This document shows, piece by piece, positions 9,013 to 17,195 of a DNA stretch of 64,000 nucleotides (position 1 is its first letter; each line of letters opens with the position of its first letter). Both the position numbers and the translations under genes were made by a program. The notes beneath the pieces are model-generated. The model was not told the DNA's origin. It saw only the letters and a list, made by a program, of their open reading frames with translations, and searched no databases. This DNA is from Bradyrhizobium sp. SZCCT0153 (GTDB taxonomy: Bacteria > Pseudomonadota > Alphaproteobacteria > Rhizobiales > Xanthobacteraceae), in the NCBI RefSeq assembly GCF_018129995.1, contig NZ_JAFCKS010000005.1:310001-374000 (forward strand), in the 5' to 3' direction.

Positions 9013-9125
9013 GCGCAGGGAAGACCGGGTGCCGGCTGGCACCCGCGGTCCACTGTGCGAAGTTGCAGTGAGAAATCTGCACAGTGGCATACAGGTGTAG
9101 CCAGGACATCCGGCCTTCCCTGCGC
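9013..9125. repeat. Multibranched structured element (possible RNA)
   Basis: A perfect 11-bp outer stem (GCGCAGGGAAG 9013-9023 with CTTCCCTGCGC 9115-9125) encloses two hairpins. One pairs 9027-9033 with 9038-9044, extended by 9024-9026 with 9047-9049. The other is a 9-bp stem, 9050-9058 with 9079-9087. No ORF explains it. I recall similar sequence scattered in Bradyrhizobium genomes; whether it is transcribed is unknown. Confidence 0.6.
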
Positions 9126-9540
9126 AGTTGTGTTACGGCTTATGTCGCGCTCTCCCCGGGGAGCGATGCACTATTGCCCCCGTCGCCTTGCGGATGGCTG
9201 ATGCGCGCGCCCGGTTGGACGGCACACATCACCGCAAGACTTGGCGCACAGACCCCGGGCGCCAGGACCACACGATTTTGCCGTACGCGGATCACACCGG
9301 TCGTGTGCGCGAGGCCTTCGCTCACGGTTGCCCGCCCTGCGAAGCCGTTCGCGCCGGTGTGGCCCACGTCCACCGCCGTCCGGCCCGCGTTCGTGACGAT
9401 CGCGATACGCCCCTCTTCCTTGGGCCGGAGTGAGACGACACATACGTCGTTTCCGAATTTCGGTAAAGTGGAATATTTTCGCCGATCGGTATCGACCCAT
9501 GGATGGCGTGTTTTGCCCGTCGTGTAACGCAAGGTGTTGT
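9126..9540. repeat. Remainder of gene-free interspersed repeat block
   Basis: Six-frame reading gives only overlapping short frames with no ribosome site, no recognisable domain and no consistent start, so I see no real gene. A CTCCCCGGGGAG palindrome lies near 9155. The text resembles, from memory, a roughly 500-base multi-copy Bradyrhizobium sequence in which short hypothetical proteins are often falsely called. It ends shortly before the LysR stop at 9576. Confidence 0.45.
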
Positions 9541-9575
9541 GGATGCGCAGGGTGAGTTCCCGCAGCGCAACCACC

Positions 9576-10439
9576 CTACGAGATCACCTCACCCGCCAAC
9601 CGCTCGATCACGATATCGAGCAGCGCGCGCAGGCGTGCCAGCCGGCGCAGATCGCGGTGGTAGCCGACAAAAGTGTCCCGGCCGGGCGGCGTTGTACCGA
9701 TATCGAGCGCGACCAGCCGGCGATCGCGGTCGCCGAGCGGACGCGGCAGCACGGCGAACCCGCCACCGCTCGCGCAGAGCTCGGCCTGCGCCTGCCTGTT
9801 ATTGCTGCGCGAGGCGATTTCCGCATTCGGCAGCGTGCGCTTCAGCCAGACCGCGTCGGGCATGTCGGCGAATTCAGCATTCATGGTGATGACGCGGACG
9901 CCGCTTCCGTCGCCGGCGCGCGGCGCTTTACTGCCCTTCCTGCCGTAGAGCGCGTAGGGAATGTGGAGCAGCTTCCTGGAAATGACTTCAGGCTCGTCGA
10001 ACCGCTTGATGCGGAAGACGAGGTCGGCCTCGCGGCGCGACAGGCTGTAGAGGCGCGCATCGGTCAGAAGTTCGACCGTCACCCTGGGATGGCGCTCGCC
10101 GAAGGCGGCGATCACCGGCGACAGCATCACCGTCCCGAACCACTCCGACGACGACAAACGCAGCAAGCCGTCGAGCTGGGTCTCCGTGCCGGACGCTCGC
10201 CGCTCAAGGGCGATCGCCTCCTCCTCGATCCGCTCGGCATGCTGCAGTACGGCTGTACCCTCGTCGGTGAGGACAAAACCATCGGCGGTGCGCTGGAACA
10301 GCGTCTGCCCCAATGCCGTTTCGAGGGCTCGAAGCCGTCGTCCCATGGTCGGCTGGGTCTGGCCGATCTTTCGCGCGGCAGCGCCAAGCGTGCCTTCGCG
10401 CGCAATCGCCAGGAAGATGCGCAGATCGCTCCAGTCCAT
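9576..10439 (-). CDS. LysR-family transcriptional regulator
   Basis: 287 residues from ATG 10439 (MDWSDLRIFLAIAREG); an upstream extension lacks a signal. Residues 1-60 form the winged helix (AARKIGQTQPTMGRRLRALE), followed by a two-lobed effector domain. It is divergent from a quinone-oxidoreductase-like gene at 10543, the usual arrangement for a LysR protein controlling its neighbour. The 103-base gap contains dyads that may be its binding site. The effector is unknown. Confidence 0.9.
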   Translation of the reverse strand: MDWSDLRIFLAIAREGTLGAAARKIGQTQPTMGRRLRALETALGQTLFQRTADGFVLTDEGTAVLQHAERIEEEAIALERRASGTETQLDGLLRLSSSEWFGTVMLSPVIAAFGERHPRVTVELLTDARLYSLSRREADLVFRIKRFDEPEVISRKLLHIPYALYGRKGSKAPRAGDGSGVRVITMNAEFADMPDAVWLKRTLPNAEIASRSNNRQAQAELCASGGGFAVLPRPLGDRDRRLVALDIGTTPPGRDTFVGYHRDLRRLARLRALLDIVIERLAGEVIS

Positions 10440-10450
10440 GGGCGTCTCAC

Positions 10451-10466
10451 CATACAAAACTGTATG
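10451..10466. promoter_or_regulatory. Candidate LysR operator dyad
   Basis: CATAC and GTATG flank six bases (CATAC-N6-GTATG), twelve bases upstream of the LysR start. A second, looser dyad TCATG-N8-CATGA follows at about 10491-10508. Interrupted dyads of this size between a LysR gene and its divergent target are typical operators. The assignment is inferred from position and symmetry. Confidence 0.45.
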
Positions 10467-10542
10467 ATAATCGTACATCATTGTTCCTTCTCATGCAAAA
10501 ATTCATGAGCATATTGGAGGCCGACAACGGAGCAGGACAATC

Positions 10543-11535
10543 ATGACGAGACAATCGACGATGCGTGCGGCTGTGCTGGAGACCCACAACGCACCGCTGC
10601 GCATCTCAACCATCTCCACGCCCGACATCGGCCCGTCAGAGGTGCTGGTGCGGGTACGTGCGAGCGGGGTCAATCCGCTCGACACCAAGATTCACGCTGG
10701 TGCTGCGGCGCATGCGCGCCACCCGCTGCCTGCCATTCTCGGAATCGATCTCGCCGGCACGGTGGAGCGCACCGGGGACCACGTGACGCAGTTCAAGCCC
10801 GGCGACGAGGTCTATGGCATGACCGGCGGCGTCGGCGGCGTGCCGGGATCGCTGGCCGAGTTCGCCGCTGTCGGTGCCGACCTGCTGGCGCTCAAGCCTG
10901 GCAATCTCAACATGCGGGAAGCGGCCGCCCTGCCCCTCATTTTCATCACGGCCTGGGAGGGCCTGATCGACCGCGCGGCGTTGAAGGCCGGCCAGAAGGT
11001 CTTGATTCACGGCGGCGCGGGCGGCGTCGGCCATGTCGCGATCCAGATTGCACGCGCCTTCGGAGCAGATGTGTTCGCGACCGGCTCGCCGTCGCAGCGC
11101 GCCACGATCGAAAGTCTTGGCGCTGTCTTCATCTACCGCGACGTTGCGCCCGAAGATTACGTTACGGAGCAGACCGGAGGACGCGGCTTCGACATCGTCT
11201 TTGATACCGTCGGGGGCAAGGTGCTCGATGCCTCCTTCGCGGCGGTGCGCCGCTTCGGCCATGTCGTGAGCGCGCTCGGCTGGGGCACGCATGCGCTGGC
11301 GCCGCTCTCGTTCCGCGCCGCCACCTATTCCGGCGTGTTCACGCTGCTGCCGCTGCTGTCAGGCGAAGGCCGCGCGCATCACGGAGAGATCATGACGGAG
11401 GCGACGCGGCTGGTTGAGGCCGGCAAGCTGATGCCGCGGCTCGACGCCAGGCACTTCACGCTGGAGAGTGTTGGCGATGCCTATGCGCTGATCCGGGATC
11501 ACGCGACGAAGGGCAAGCTGGTCGTGGATGTCTGA
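10543..11535 (+). CDS. Zinc-independent MDR-family oxidoreductase (quinone reductase-like)
   Basis: 330 residues. GroES-like half, then a Rossmann half with the NADPH motif HGGAGGVGHVAIQIA at about 150. The usual catalytic zinc Cys is absent: SGVNPLDTKIH has Asn, as in zinc-free quinone oxidoreductases and crotonyl-type reductases. It probably reduces a quinone or an activated double bond with NADPH in the cytoplasm. It is divergent from the LysR regulator at 9576-10439 and is its likely target. Confidence 0.88.
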   Translation: MTRQSTMRAAVLETHNAPLRISTISTPDIGPSEVLVRVRASGVNPLDTKIHAGAAAHARHPLPAILGIDLAGTVERTGDHVTQFKPGDEVYGMTGGVGGVPGSLAEFAAVGADLLALKPGNLNMREAAALPLIFITAWEGLIDRAALKAGQKVLIHGGAGGVGHVAIQIARAFGADVFATGSPSQRATIESLGAVFIYRDVAPEDYVTEQTGGRGFDIVFDTVGGKVLDASFAAVRRFGHVVSALGWGTHALAPLSFRAATYSGVFTLLPLLSGEGRAHHGEIMTEATRLVEAGKLMPRLDARHFTLESVGDAYALIRDHATKGKLVVDV

Positions 11536-11575
11536 GGCGGAGTCTGCAGCCCGGCTCTGCAAAGCTACGGTCGGG

Positions 11576-11770
11576 CTAGTCCTCGCTGGACGCCGCGAAA
11601 CGGTTGCGCAGATAGGCTTGCGACAACAGGAAGAATAATGCGCGCTCGCCCTGATATTTGGCGGACGGCCGCGTGCGCTCGAAGCCATCGGCAAAGACCT
11701 TGCCGGACTGGTCGCACACCTGCCATCGCCAGCCAAACCGCTTACGCCTGGTGAGTATCACTTCGTACAT
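11576..11770 (-). CDS. Small hypothetical protein
   Basis: 64 residues, MYEVILTRRKRFGWRWQVCD at the start. The pattern (ILTRRKRFGWRWQVCDQSGKV, then RPSAKYQGERALFFLL) matches a short protein family I recall in many copies in Bradyrhizobium, always uncharacterised. It is soluble, basic and strand-rich in its first half. Upstream, 11771-12072 holds AT-rich sequence suitable for its promoter, and no other convincing gene. Confidence 0.6.
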   Translation of the reverse strand: MYEVILTRRKRFGWRWQVCDQSGKVFADGFERTRPSAKYQGERALFFLLSQAYLRNRFAASSED

Positions 11771-12030
11771 GCTGACGGGCTTGGTCCCCTGCTCCTGCCG
11801 GTTTCACAGGCGCACGAGCCCGCTCCGGCTTCCCCCATATGAAGGATACCCGACATATAACCCAGCCCAACCGAAAGAGAACAAAATTGATTATCGGAAA
11901 TACGTATCTTGCACCGGCTTTGACGAAGTCGCGATGCTGCTGGAATAAGCCGGTAAGGCCGGTGTTTAGCGCCGCTCCGGCGCAGCTTGGTAGCCCTGGC
12001 AAGGGTATTCAAATCGGAACACAGGCGCGA

Positions 12031-12060
12031 AAGTCCGGTAAGCAGATGCTCACCGGACTT
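12031..12060 (-). terminator. Hairpin downstream of aldo/keto reductase
   Basis: A perfect 9-bp stem pairs AAGTCCGGT (12031-12039) with ACCGGACTT (12052-12060), 13 bases beyond the stop of the reverse-strand reductase gene. The bases after it on that strand are TTTCGCG, a weak T-tract, so termination is likely but not certain. Confidence 0.45.
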
Positions 12061-12072
12061 CCATGACGGACG

Positions 12073-13056
12073 TCAGCGCCCGACGCGGGCCTGCAGATGC
12101 GCGGGATAGCGGTCGCCTTGCACGGCCACCCTGGCCAACACCGCTGCAATGGCCGCGAGATCCGCATCCGACAATGTCACCGCCGCCGCGCCGACATTCT
12201 CCTCGAGCCGGTGCAGCCTGGTGGTGCCCGGAATCGGCACGATCCACGGTTTCTGCGCGAGCAGCCAGGCCAGCGCGATCTGCGCCGGCGTCACTTTCCG
12301 CGCCGCGGCGATCTCGCCAAGCAGATCCACCAGCGTCCGATTGGATTTTCGTGCGCTGGATGAGAAGCGCGGTACGATATTGCGGAAGTCGCTCGCATCG
12401 AACGTCGTGCTCTCGGTGATCGCGCCGGTCAGGAAGCCCTTGCCGAGCGGGCTGAAGGGAACGAACCCGATGCCGAGCTCTTCCAGCGTCGGCAGAACCT
12501 CGTGCTCCGGCTCGCGCCACCACAGCGAATATTCGCTTTGCAATGCGGTCACGGGCTGGACCGCATGAGCACGGCGGATGGTCGAGGCGCCCGCCTCCGA
12601 CATGCCGAAGTGCAAGACCTTGCCCTCGCTGATCAATTCCTTCACGGCACCGGCGGTATCCTCGACGGGCACGCCGGGATCGACACGGTGCTGATAGAAC
12701 AAATCGATGCGGTCGGTCTTGAGTCGCTTCAGCGCTGCCTCCGCGACTGCCTTCACATTGGCCGGCGTGCTGTCGAGCCCGGCGTCGACCTTCCCGCCCT
12801 TGAAGCCGAACTTGGTGGCGATCACCACCTTGTCGCGAAACGGTGCAAGCGCATCACCCAGCAGTTCCTCGTTGAGGAAGGGGCCATAGGCCTCCGCAGT
12901 GTCGAACAAGGTCACGCCGCGCTCGAAGGCGGTCCTGATCAGCGTGATCGCCTGCGTCTTTTCCGTCGCCGGACCGTAGCCGTAGCTCAGTCCCATGCAG
13001 CCGAGACCGAGGGCGGAAACCTCCAGACCACTCTTGCCCAGTTTGCGCGTCTGCAT
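12073..13056 (-). CDS. Aldo/keto reductase
   Basis: 327 residues, ATG 13056 with AGGAGAG ribosome site. A TIM-barrel aldo/keto reductase of the YhdN/YakC type: GLGCMGLS near the start, catalytic Asp and Tyr in FDTAEAYGP, Lys in VIATKFGF, His in FYQHRVDPG, and an NADPH-binding C-terminus (VPIPGTTRLHRLEENVGAA). It reduces carbonyl compounds with NADPH in the cytoplasm; the physiological substrate is unknown. It is divergent from a LysR gene at 13159 that probably controls it. Confidence 0.92.
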   Translation of the reverse strand: MQTRKLGKSGLEVSALGLGCMGLSYGYGPATEKTQAITLIRTAFERGVTLFDTAEAYGPFLNEELLGDALAPFRDKVVIATKFGFKGGKVDAGLDSTPANVKAVAEAALKRLKTDRIDLFYQHRVDPGVPVEDTAGAVKELISEGKVLHFGMSEAGASTIRRAHAVQPVTALQSEYSLWWREPEHEVLPTLEELGIGFVPFSPLGKGFLTGAITESTTFDASDFRNIVPRFSSSARKSNRTLVDLLGEIAAARKVTPAQIALAWLLAQKPWIVPIPGTTRLHRLEENVGAAAVTLSDADLAAIAAVLARVAVQGDRYPAHLQARVGR

Positions 13057-13158
13057 TGCAGCTCTCCTTGAAAATCACGTTCGACTGCGAACTTAAGCCG
13101 CATGACACCCTGCGATTAGATGATAAAATCGGCATGTACTCATGATCGGGACTCATGA

Positions 13159-14052
13159 ATGGCCCGCACCAACATCAATGACCTCGTCGCCTTCCTCGCG
13201 GTCGCGCGGGAGCGCAGCTTCACCCGCGCCGCGGCCCAGCTCGGCGTGTCGCAATCGGCGCTCAGCCACACGGTCCGGGGCCTGGAGGAACGGCTCGGCC
13301 TGCGGCTCTTGACCCGCACAACCCGCAGCGTCGCGCCGACCGAAGCCGGCGAGCGCCTGCTCCGCAATATCGGACCGCGCTTCGCGGAGATCGACGCGGA
13401 GCTGTCGGCGCTGACCGCACTGCGCGAGACCCCCGCCGGCACCGTCCGCATCACCACGGGCGAACATTCGGCGCAGACCATCCTGTGGCCGGCGCTCGCA
13501 AAGCTGCTGCCGCGCTATCCCGACGTCAAGGTCGAACTCGTCGTCGACTACGGCCTGACCGACATCGTCGCCGAGCGCTACGATGCCGGCGTCCGCCTCG
13601 GCGAGCAGGTCGACAAGGACATGATCGCGGTGCGGATCGGGCCGGAGATGCGCATGGCGGTGGTCGGCGCGCCCGCCTATTTCGCCGCGCGCGGCAAGCC
13701 GAAGCAGCCGCAGGATCTGACCGCTCACAATTGCATCAATCTTCGCCTGCCGACCTATGGCGGAATCTATGCCTGGGAATTCGAGAAGCGCGGCCGCGCC
13801 GTGAAGGTGCGGGTCGACGGCCAGCTCGTGTTCAACACCGGCCTGCTCAGAATGAATGCCGTGCTGGCGGGGCTCGGTCTTGCCTATCTTCCGGAAGACC
13901 TCGTGAAGCGGGAGATCGCCGACGGGCGGCTGGTCCGCGTGCTCGCCGACTGGTGCGCGCCGTTTGCGGGCTATCACCTCTATTACCCGAGCCGGCGGCA
14001 GCCGACACCGGCTTTTGCGGTGCTGGTGGAGGCGCTCAGGTATCGGAAGTGA
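13159..14052 (+). CDS. LysR-family transcriptional regulator
   Basis: 297 residues. Winged helix at 1-60 (FLAVARERSFTRAAAQLGVSQSALSHTVRGLEERLG), then a substrate-binding-like effector domain (MNAVLAGLGLAYLPEDLV) typical of the large CrgA/AaeR-type subgroup that controls divergent oxidoreductases. The gap to the aldo/keto reductase is 102 bases and holds two ACTCATGA direct repeats (13138-13145 and 13151-13158) just before the ATG, possibly part of its operator. Confidence 0.92.
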   Translation: MARTNINDLVAFLAVARERSFTRAAAQLGVSQSALSHTVRGLEERLGLRLLTRTTRSVAPTEAGERLLRNIGPRFAEIDAELSALTALRETPAGTVRITTGEHSAQTILWPALAKLLPRYPDVKVELVVDYGLTDIVAERYDAGVRLGEQVDKDMIAVRIGPEMRMAVVGAPAYFAARGKPKQPQDLTAHNCINLRLPTYGGIYAWEFEKRGRAVKVRVDGQLVFNTGLLRMNAVLAGLGLAYLPEDLVKREIADGRLVRVLADWCAPFAGYHLYYPSRRQPTPAFAVLVEALRYRK

Positions 14053-14060
14053 CCCCCCTC

Positions 14061-14121
14061 GCAATCCAGAGGCCCTCAGCGGAAAGATTCTGGATTGCTT
14101 CGCTACGCTCGCGATGACGGC
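14061..14121. repeat. Interspersed palindromic repeat, copy A
   Basis: GCAATCCAG near the left end and its complement CTGGATTGC at 14090-14098 form a dyad, followed by TTCGCTACGCTCGCGATGACGGC. A related copy lies at 50349-50413 with the same ends (GCAATCCAG ... CTCGCAATGACGGC). I recall this as one of the commonest intergenic repeats of Bradyrhizobium. Confidence 0.6.
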
Positions 14122-14165
14122 ACGGAGAGAGCTGACGCCCGGTCAGATCGACCCGCGGAGCAGAA

Positions 14166-15263
14166 TCAGCGCGCGACCACTTCGACTTCGCCGTCGACGC
14201 CGTTGACGACGTTGAAGCCGCGCTCGTAGACCTTGCCCTCGTTCTTGGCGATGGCGCGGTATTCGCCTTCGGAGAGCACGACGCGCGGGAAGGCGCCGAT
14301 CGATTCCTTGATGACGTCGCCGCCGGGGGTCAGCACCGACCAGGCGGTGTTGGCAAGCGCCTCGCCGCCCTTGTCGCTGACGAGCTTCAGCGTGATGACG
14401 GCAGCACGGTGGGTGATGGTGACGTCGGTGAGCTTGCCGGCCTGGACACGGATGTCCGAGCGCACCACCGAATTGGCGTCGCCATAGTTGGAGATGATGT
14501 AGTAGGTCCCCTCGGGGATCAGCACGATGTCGCCGGCGGCGACGTTGGGCACCAGCGCGGCGCGCTCGCCGGCCTCGAACTGGCTGCCCTTGTAGATCGC
14601 GAACGAGATCTGGTTCTGCGGAATGCGGCTGGTGCCGACGCGGCCCTCGATGCGCAGGCCGCCGGCCGGCAGCACGAAGGACTCGCGATCGGTCTCGGCC
14701 TTCAGGCTGACCGTGCGCACCGCGCTGACGAGGCCGAAGGCGACATGCACGACGTAATTGCCGGGCGGCAGAACGATGTTCGGGGTGGCGTTGCGGTCCT
14801 CGCGGATCAGCTTGAAGGTGCCGTTCTCGTCGGGGCGGTCGGCGAACACGCGCCAGACCAGGCCGCTGGTGATCGCGGGAGCTTCCTTGCCGTATTTCGC
14901 GGTCAGCGACAGCACGCCCTGGCCGGGCACGGCGGCGTTGAGCGGCGCGGCCGGCGGCACGGTGCTGACCGCGGGCGGCGGCATGCTGGGCGAAACCGGC
15001 TGCGTCAGGGTCGGCGGCAGGCTTGGCTGAAGGCTTGGCTGAAGGCCTGGCGGTCCGGCGCCCGGCCCGGAGGGCGGTGCCAGATTGATGGCGCCGCCGG
15101 GATCGGGCACCGAGGCGGGCGGCACCGGCGGCGGACGATCAGAGAAAAGCTGCGCCTGCGCAGCGCCTTGACCAAGGGTAACGAGGCACGCAGCAACGAT
15201 CAGCGCCGGCAGCAGCGATACGCTGCGCCGCCATCCGATGATGCCGTCACGCCTGAGAGTCAT
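14166..15263 (-). CDS. Secreted hypothetical protein with repeated beta domains
   Basis: 365 residues from ATG 15263. A signal peptide (about 1-37, ending AAQAQ) leads into a long Pro-rich low-complexity stretch (38-120) with an LQPS repeat encoded by a 12-base tandem repeat at 15019-15050. The remainder contains related beta-rich units, for example GLVWRVFADRPDENG...VLPPGNYVVHVAFG and NTAWSVLTPGGD...VLSEGEYRAIAKNEG, like carboxypeptidase-regulatory or Ig-like modules. It is probably periplasmic or surface-exposed. The family has no known function. Confidence 0.7.
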   Translation of the reverse strand: MTLRRDGIIGWRRSVSLLPALIVAACLVTLGQGAAQAQLFSDRPPPVPPASVPDPGGAINLAPPSGPGAGPPGLQPSLQPSLPPTLTQPVSPSMPPPAVSTVPPAAPLNAAVPGQGVLSLTAKYGKEAPAITSGLVWRVFADRPDENGTFKLIREDRNATPNIVLPPGNYVVHVAFGLVSAVRTVSLKAETDRESFVLPAGGLRIEGRVGTSRIPQNQISFAIYKGSQFEAGERAALVPNVAAGDIVLIPEGTYYIISNYGDANSVVRSDIRVQAGKLTDVTITHRAAVITLKLVSDKGGEALANTAWSVLTPGGDVIKESIGAFPRVVLSEGEYRAIAKNEGKVYERGFNVVNGVDGEVEVVAR

Positions 15264-15509
15264 GCCCCTGCTTTTCACCGAAAACGCGGCAAATTCAAGC
15301 CTCTGAAACCCCGGGAAATACGGCCCGATACGGTTTTTTGGAACCCGCTTGACGCCTGCGTGATTACGCTGAAGGCAACCGCCCCCGCCATACTCCTGCC
15401 CCGTGCCCTTCCCAAACCGGCATAAACCATGCTTCGCGCCGGTTCTGGCGAAGCGCAAATACGGTGCCTAGTCTGATGAGTGGGGCTGGCCCGGCGTAGG
15501 AGAGTTTCG

Positions 15510-16559
15510 GTGCTGGATATCTTGAAGGGTCGAGGCGCGAACGGCTCGAATGGCGACAAGGTGGCCGAGAAGGTTGGCCTGGGCAGCATCCGCCGGCCGG
15601 TCATTGGCCTTTCCCTCGGTGGCGGTGCCGCCCGCGGCTTCGCCCATATCGGCATTATCAGGACCCTGCTCGCCAACGGAATCGTACCCGACGTCGTGGT
15701 CGGCACCTCGATCGGCGCGGTGGTCGGCGGCCTCTATGCGGCCGGTCGGCTCGATACTCTGGAAGAATGGGGCCGCAGCCTGCAAGGCATGCGCAACATC
15801 CTCGGCTATCTCGACATCCGCCTCAACGGCTCGGGCCTGATCGGCGGCGAGAAGCTGGCGACCCGGCTCGAGGAAGCCTGTGGCCAGACCCCGATCGAGG
15901 ACCTCCCGATCAAGTTCGCCGCGGTCGCGACCGAGGTTCGCACCGGCCACGAGATCTGGCTGACGCGCGGCCGCGTGGTCGATGCGATGCGCGCCTCCTA
16001 CGCCCTGCCCGGCATCTTCACTCCGGTCCTGATCGGCGATCGCTGGCTGGTCGACGGCGCGTTGGTGAACCCGGTGCCGGTCTCGGCTGCCCGCGCGCTC
16101 GGCGCCGAAATCGTCATCGCCGCAAATCTTTCCAGCGATATCTTCACCTATTCGACGACAGTCTATTCGCACGGCGCGATGCCTGAACCGGTGATCCCCG
16201 TGAGCGAAGAGACGACGTCAAAGCGGCGCTTCCCGAGATTCTTCTCGCCTGAGAAGACGGTGAAGCGCGAGTTCTTCGGAGGTGGCAGCGCCCGGCCCGG
16301 CCTCTCTTCGGTGATGGTCGACGCCTTCAACATCATGCAGGACCGCATCACCCGCGCCCGCCTCGCCGGCGATCCGCCGGATCTGCTGATCACGCCGCGG
16401 GTCGGCCAGTTCGGCTGGTTCGACTTCCACCGCTCCGAAGACCTCATCGCCTTGGGCACCCGCGCCGCCGAGCGTGCACTGGACTCCATCCAGGAGGCAA
16501 TCCACGTGCTGGCGCCGCCGCCCGAGGGCACGGCGCCGAAAGCCGGCGCGCAAGACTGA
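15510..16559 (+). CDS. Patatin-like phospholipase (RssA/NTE type)
   Basis: 349 residues from GTG 15510, chosen because TAGGAGAG lies six bases upstream; an in-frame GTG at 15480 has no such site. The oxyanion motif is SLGGGAARGF, the nucleophile Ser lies in GTSIGAVVGG, and the catalytic Asp in LVDGALVNPVP, so the Ser-Asp dyad is complete. Such proteins are membrane-associated lipid acyl hydrolases. The C-terminal ~90 residues are family-specific. It converges on the CBS gene, their 3' ends sharing a 16-base tandem duplication. Confidence 0.9.
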   Translation: MLDILKGRGANGSNGDKVAEKVGLGSIRRPVIGLSLGGGAARGFAHIGIIRTLLANGIVPDVVVGTSIGAVVGGLYAAGRLDTLEEWGRSLQGMRNILGYLDIRLNGSGLIGGEKLATRLEEACGQTPIEDLPIKFAAVATEVRTGHEIWLTRGRVVDAMRASYALPGIFTPVLIGDRWLVDGALVNPVPVSAARALGAEIVIAANLSSDIFTYSTTVYSHGAMPEPVIPVSEETTSKRRFPRFFSPEKTVKREFFGGGSARPGLSSVMVDAFNIMQDRITRARLAGDPPDLLITPRVGQFGWFDFHRSEDLIALGTRAAERALDSIQEAIHVLAPPPEGTAPKAGAQD

Positions 16560-16587
16560 TCAGGCCGTCTAACTGATCAGGCCGTCT
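16555..16587. repeat. 16-base tandem duplication spanning two convergent gene ends
   Basis: ACTGATCAGGCCGTCT occurs at 16555-16570 and again at 16572-16587. Copy one carries the stop of the patatin gene (TGA 16557-16559) and copy two the stop of the opposing CBS gene (TCA 16577-16579). TGATCA is its own complement and so gives a stop on both strands. Confidence 0.85.
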
Positions 16588-17005
16588 TGATGTAGTCGCG
16601 CAGGGCTTCCTGCTCGGCTTCGTATTCGCGGACGCGCCATTTGACGATGTCGCCGATCGAGATCAGGCCGACCACCTTGCCGTTGTCGACGACGGGCAGG
16701 TGGCGGAACTTGCCTGTTGTCATCATCTCCATGAGCTCGGCGACCGTGTCGGCTTCCTTGCAGCTCACGACCTTGCGGGTCATGACCTGAGCGACCGGTT
16801 CCTCCAGCACGGAAGCGCCGCGCTCGCCGAGCACGCGCACGATGTCGCGCTCGGACAGGATGCCTTCGAGCCGGCTCTGGTTCATCACCAGCACCGCGCC
16901 GATCTTCTTCTCACCGAGCAGCTTGACCGCGGCGGCCAGCTTGGCGTCGGGCTCGACGCTCATGATCTGGTGGCCCTTGCTGTTGAGAATCGAACGTACC
17001 GTCAT
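16577..17005 (-). CDS. CBS-domain protein
   Basis: 142 residues with a GGGAGG ribosome site. Two CBS motifs in tandem: about 8-60 (KIGAVLVMNQSRLEGILSERDIVR) and 75-130 (MTTGKFRHLPVVDNGKVVGLISIGDIVK), together one Bateman module. These bind adenosyl nucleotides and sense energy state; a stand-alone pair usually regulates partners that cannot be named from here. Convergent with the patatin-like gene. Confidence 0.92.
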   Translation of the reverse strand: MTVRSILNSKGHQIMSVEPDAKLAAAVKLLGEKKIGAVLVMNQSRLEGILSERDIVRVLGERGASVLEEPVAQVMTRKVVSCKEADTVAELMEMMTTGKFRHLPVVDNGKVVGLISIGDIVKWRVREYEAEQEALRDYIKTA

Positions 17006-17195
17006 TGTCGCCTCCCTGAATCGGAACCGTCCGCCTTTGGCGGTCCGGACTTGTTCTTCGAGTCTTCAACTAACAGTTTCGGCGCCGGTTTCACGCTTCA
17101 GGCGCTTTGCGAAGCATCGCCGCTAGCGGCTTGTCGCTTCGGAACATTCTTGGCGCAAATGATGGATGAATTCGGGCGGCACCGCAAGCGCCGCT

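Noticed and set aside
9140..9574. Possible small protein genes in the gap before LysR
   Set aside because: Several mutually overlapping frames of 100-150 codons exist on both strands, none with a ribosome site or domain. The DNA is better explained as repeat.
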